In this document: piece after piece, positions 5,255-5,600 of the stretch
Layout: each line of letters starts with the position of its first letter
Numbering within the stretch: the first letter of the stretch is position 1
Source: an uncultured Treponema sp.
GTDB lineage: Bacteria; Spirochaetota; Spirochaetia; Treponematales; Treponemataceae
Length of the DNA stretch: 5,600 nt
NCBI GenBank assembly: GCA_937892225.1
Contig: CALAUH010000215.1
Location: 1 to 5,600 of the forward strand
Direction of reading: 5' to 3'
The notes under the pieces: model-generated
Database searches by the model: none
What the model was told of the DNA's origin: nothing
Seen by the model: the letters and a program-made list of their open reading frames with translations, nothing else
Made by a program: the position numbers and the translations under genes

Positions 5255-5600
5255 GACTTTGTAATCTCCAATGCACCATTATTGATATTTACACTATTTG
5301 CATTGACGGAAACATCTCCTGTTGTTGTCAAACTGATATCTCCAGATCCTACATCAATATCAATTTTCTTAGGATTCAGAACGATACCATCTTTATTCAT
5401 TGTTAGAACTGAATCGAAACACTTAATAACCAAAGAATCAGTTTCCTTATTTTTCAATGTTGCAATTATGGAAATTTTTCCATCCGGTGATGTGATGGTT
5501 CTTGTTCCGCTTACATAATCTTCAGTTTCATTCCAATGACTTGGAGTTACCGATTCCCTTTTATTGTCCTTTTCTTTTTTTTCATCCTCATTTTCATTTT
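5251..5600 (-). CDS. Baseplate spike, gpV/gp5-VgrG type, C-terminal part (runs off the right edge)
   Basis: The minus-strand frame is open from the window edge to TGA at 5253-5251, giving 115 visible residues. It begins with a charged, low-complexity linker (NENEDEKKEKDNKRES) and then enters short alternating strands: SGTRTITSPDGKISIIA, SLVIKCFDSVLTMNKDGI, and finally IDVGSGDISLTTTGDVSV, NANSVNINNGALEI. The tandem short strands with G-D/N turns are typical of the triple-stranded beta-helix at the C-terminus of phage spikes (P2 gpV, T4 gp5) and VgrG. This needle pierces the host envelope. It comes first in the visible operon, as V does before W, J and I. A TTG at 5457 could look like a start but the frame continues unbroken upstream of it. 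The OB-fold and any lysozyme or hub domains lie outside the window. Confidence 0.75.
   Translation of the reverse strand, partial: NENEDEKKEKDNKRESVTPSHWNETEDYVSGTRTITSPDGKISIIATLKNKETDSLVIKCFDSVLTMNKDGIVLNPKKIDIDVGSGDISLTTTGDVSVNANSVNINNGALEITKS

Noticed and set aside
5455..5457. TTG as the start of a separate 68-residue gene
   Set aside because: The frame is open for all bases upstream to the window edge and the upstream residues continue the same spike-like beta pattern, so this is an internal codon.
5282..5518. 78-codon plus-strand open frame
   Set aside because: It is the antisense shadow of the spike beta-helix coding sequence, without a convincing start signal or family resemblance.
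1042..5600. Type VI secretion or other injection-system cluster instead of a phage tail
   Set aside because: Spike, gp25-like and J-like proteins are shared by such systems, but the gpI-like position and the neighbouring phage replisome organizer and dUTPase favour a phage.

Overview
The window looks like part of the genome of a contractile-tailed (myovirus-type) phage or prophage from a low-GC Gram-positive host (Bacillota). Three things point there: AT-rich DNA with strong AGGAG/GGAG ribosome binding sites, the start of a Firmicutes-type phage replisome organizer gene at the left edge, and a compact baseplate operon in P2/Mu-like order on the minus strand. Host and phage are inferred; nothing in the window identifies the species.

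Layout from left to right. (1) Bases 1-123, minus strand: the N-terminal 41 codons of a phage replisome organizer, cut by the window edge. (2) Bases 124-447: a dense control region between divergent genes. It holds a near-consensus minus-strand promoter (TTGACA-17-TATATT), a plus-strand promoter (TTGACG-17-TATAAA), two related 18-bp dyads placed to block both promoters, and a 120-nt minus-strand leader. That leader ends in an intrinsic terminator directly before the replication gene's ribosome binding site. The terminator loop is perfectly complementary over 9 nt to an upstream leader segment, which suggests regulated attenuation. The plus-strand leader can also fold. (3) Bases 448-1041, plus strand: a trimeric dUTPase with all five motifs plus an unusual N-terminal membrane segment. 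(4) Bases 1042-5600, minus strand: five tail/baseplate genes with overlapping or abutting ends. In transcription order they are the baseplate spike (partial), a small PAAR-like spike-tip candidate, a LysM protein fused to a gp25-like wedge domain, baseplate protein J, and a gpI-like wedge protein carrying a probable jelly-roll insert. The dUTPase and the last tail gene meet tail-to-tail with no base between their stop codons.

How they work together. The left part is early-type (replication and nucleotide metabolism) and appears to be controlled by one transcription factor through the paired operators, with a second RNA-level checkpoint on the replication gene. The right part is a late structural operon that builds the spike, hub and wedges of the baseplate. 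The most interesting material is the 124-447 control region, followed by the domain fusion in the 548-residue baseplate protein and the membrane-anchored dUTPase.
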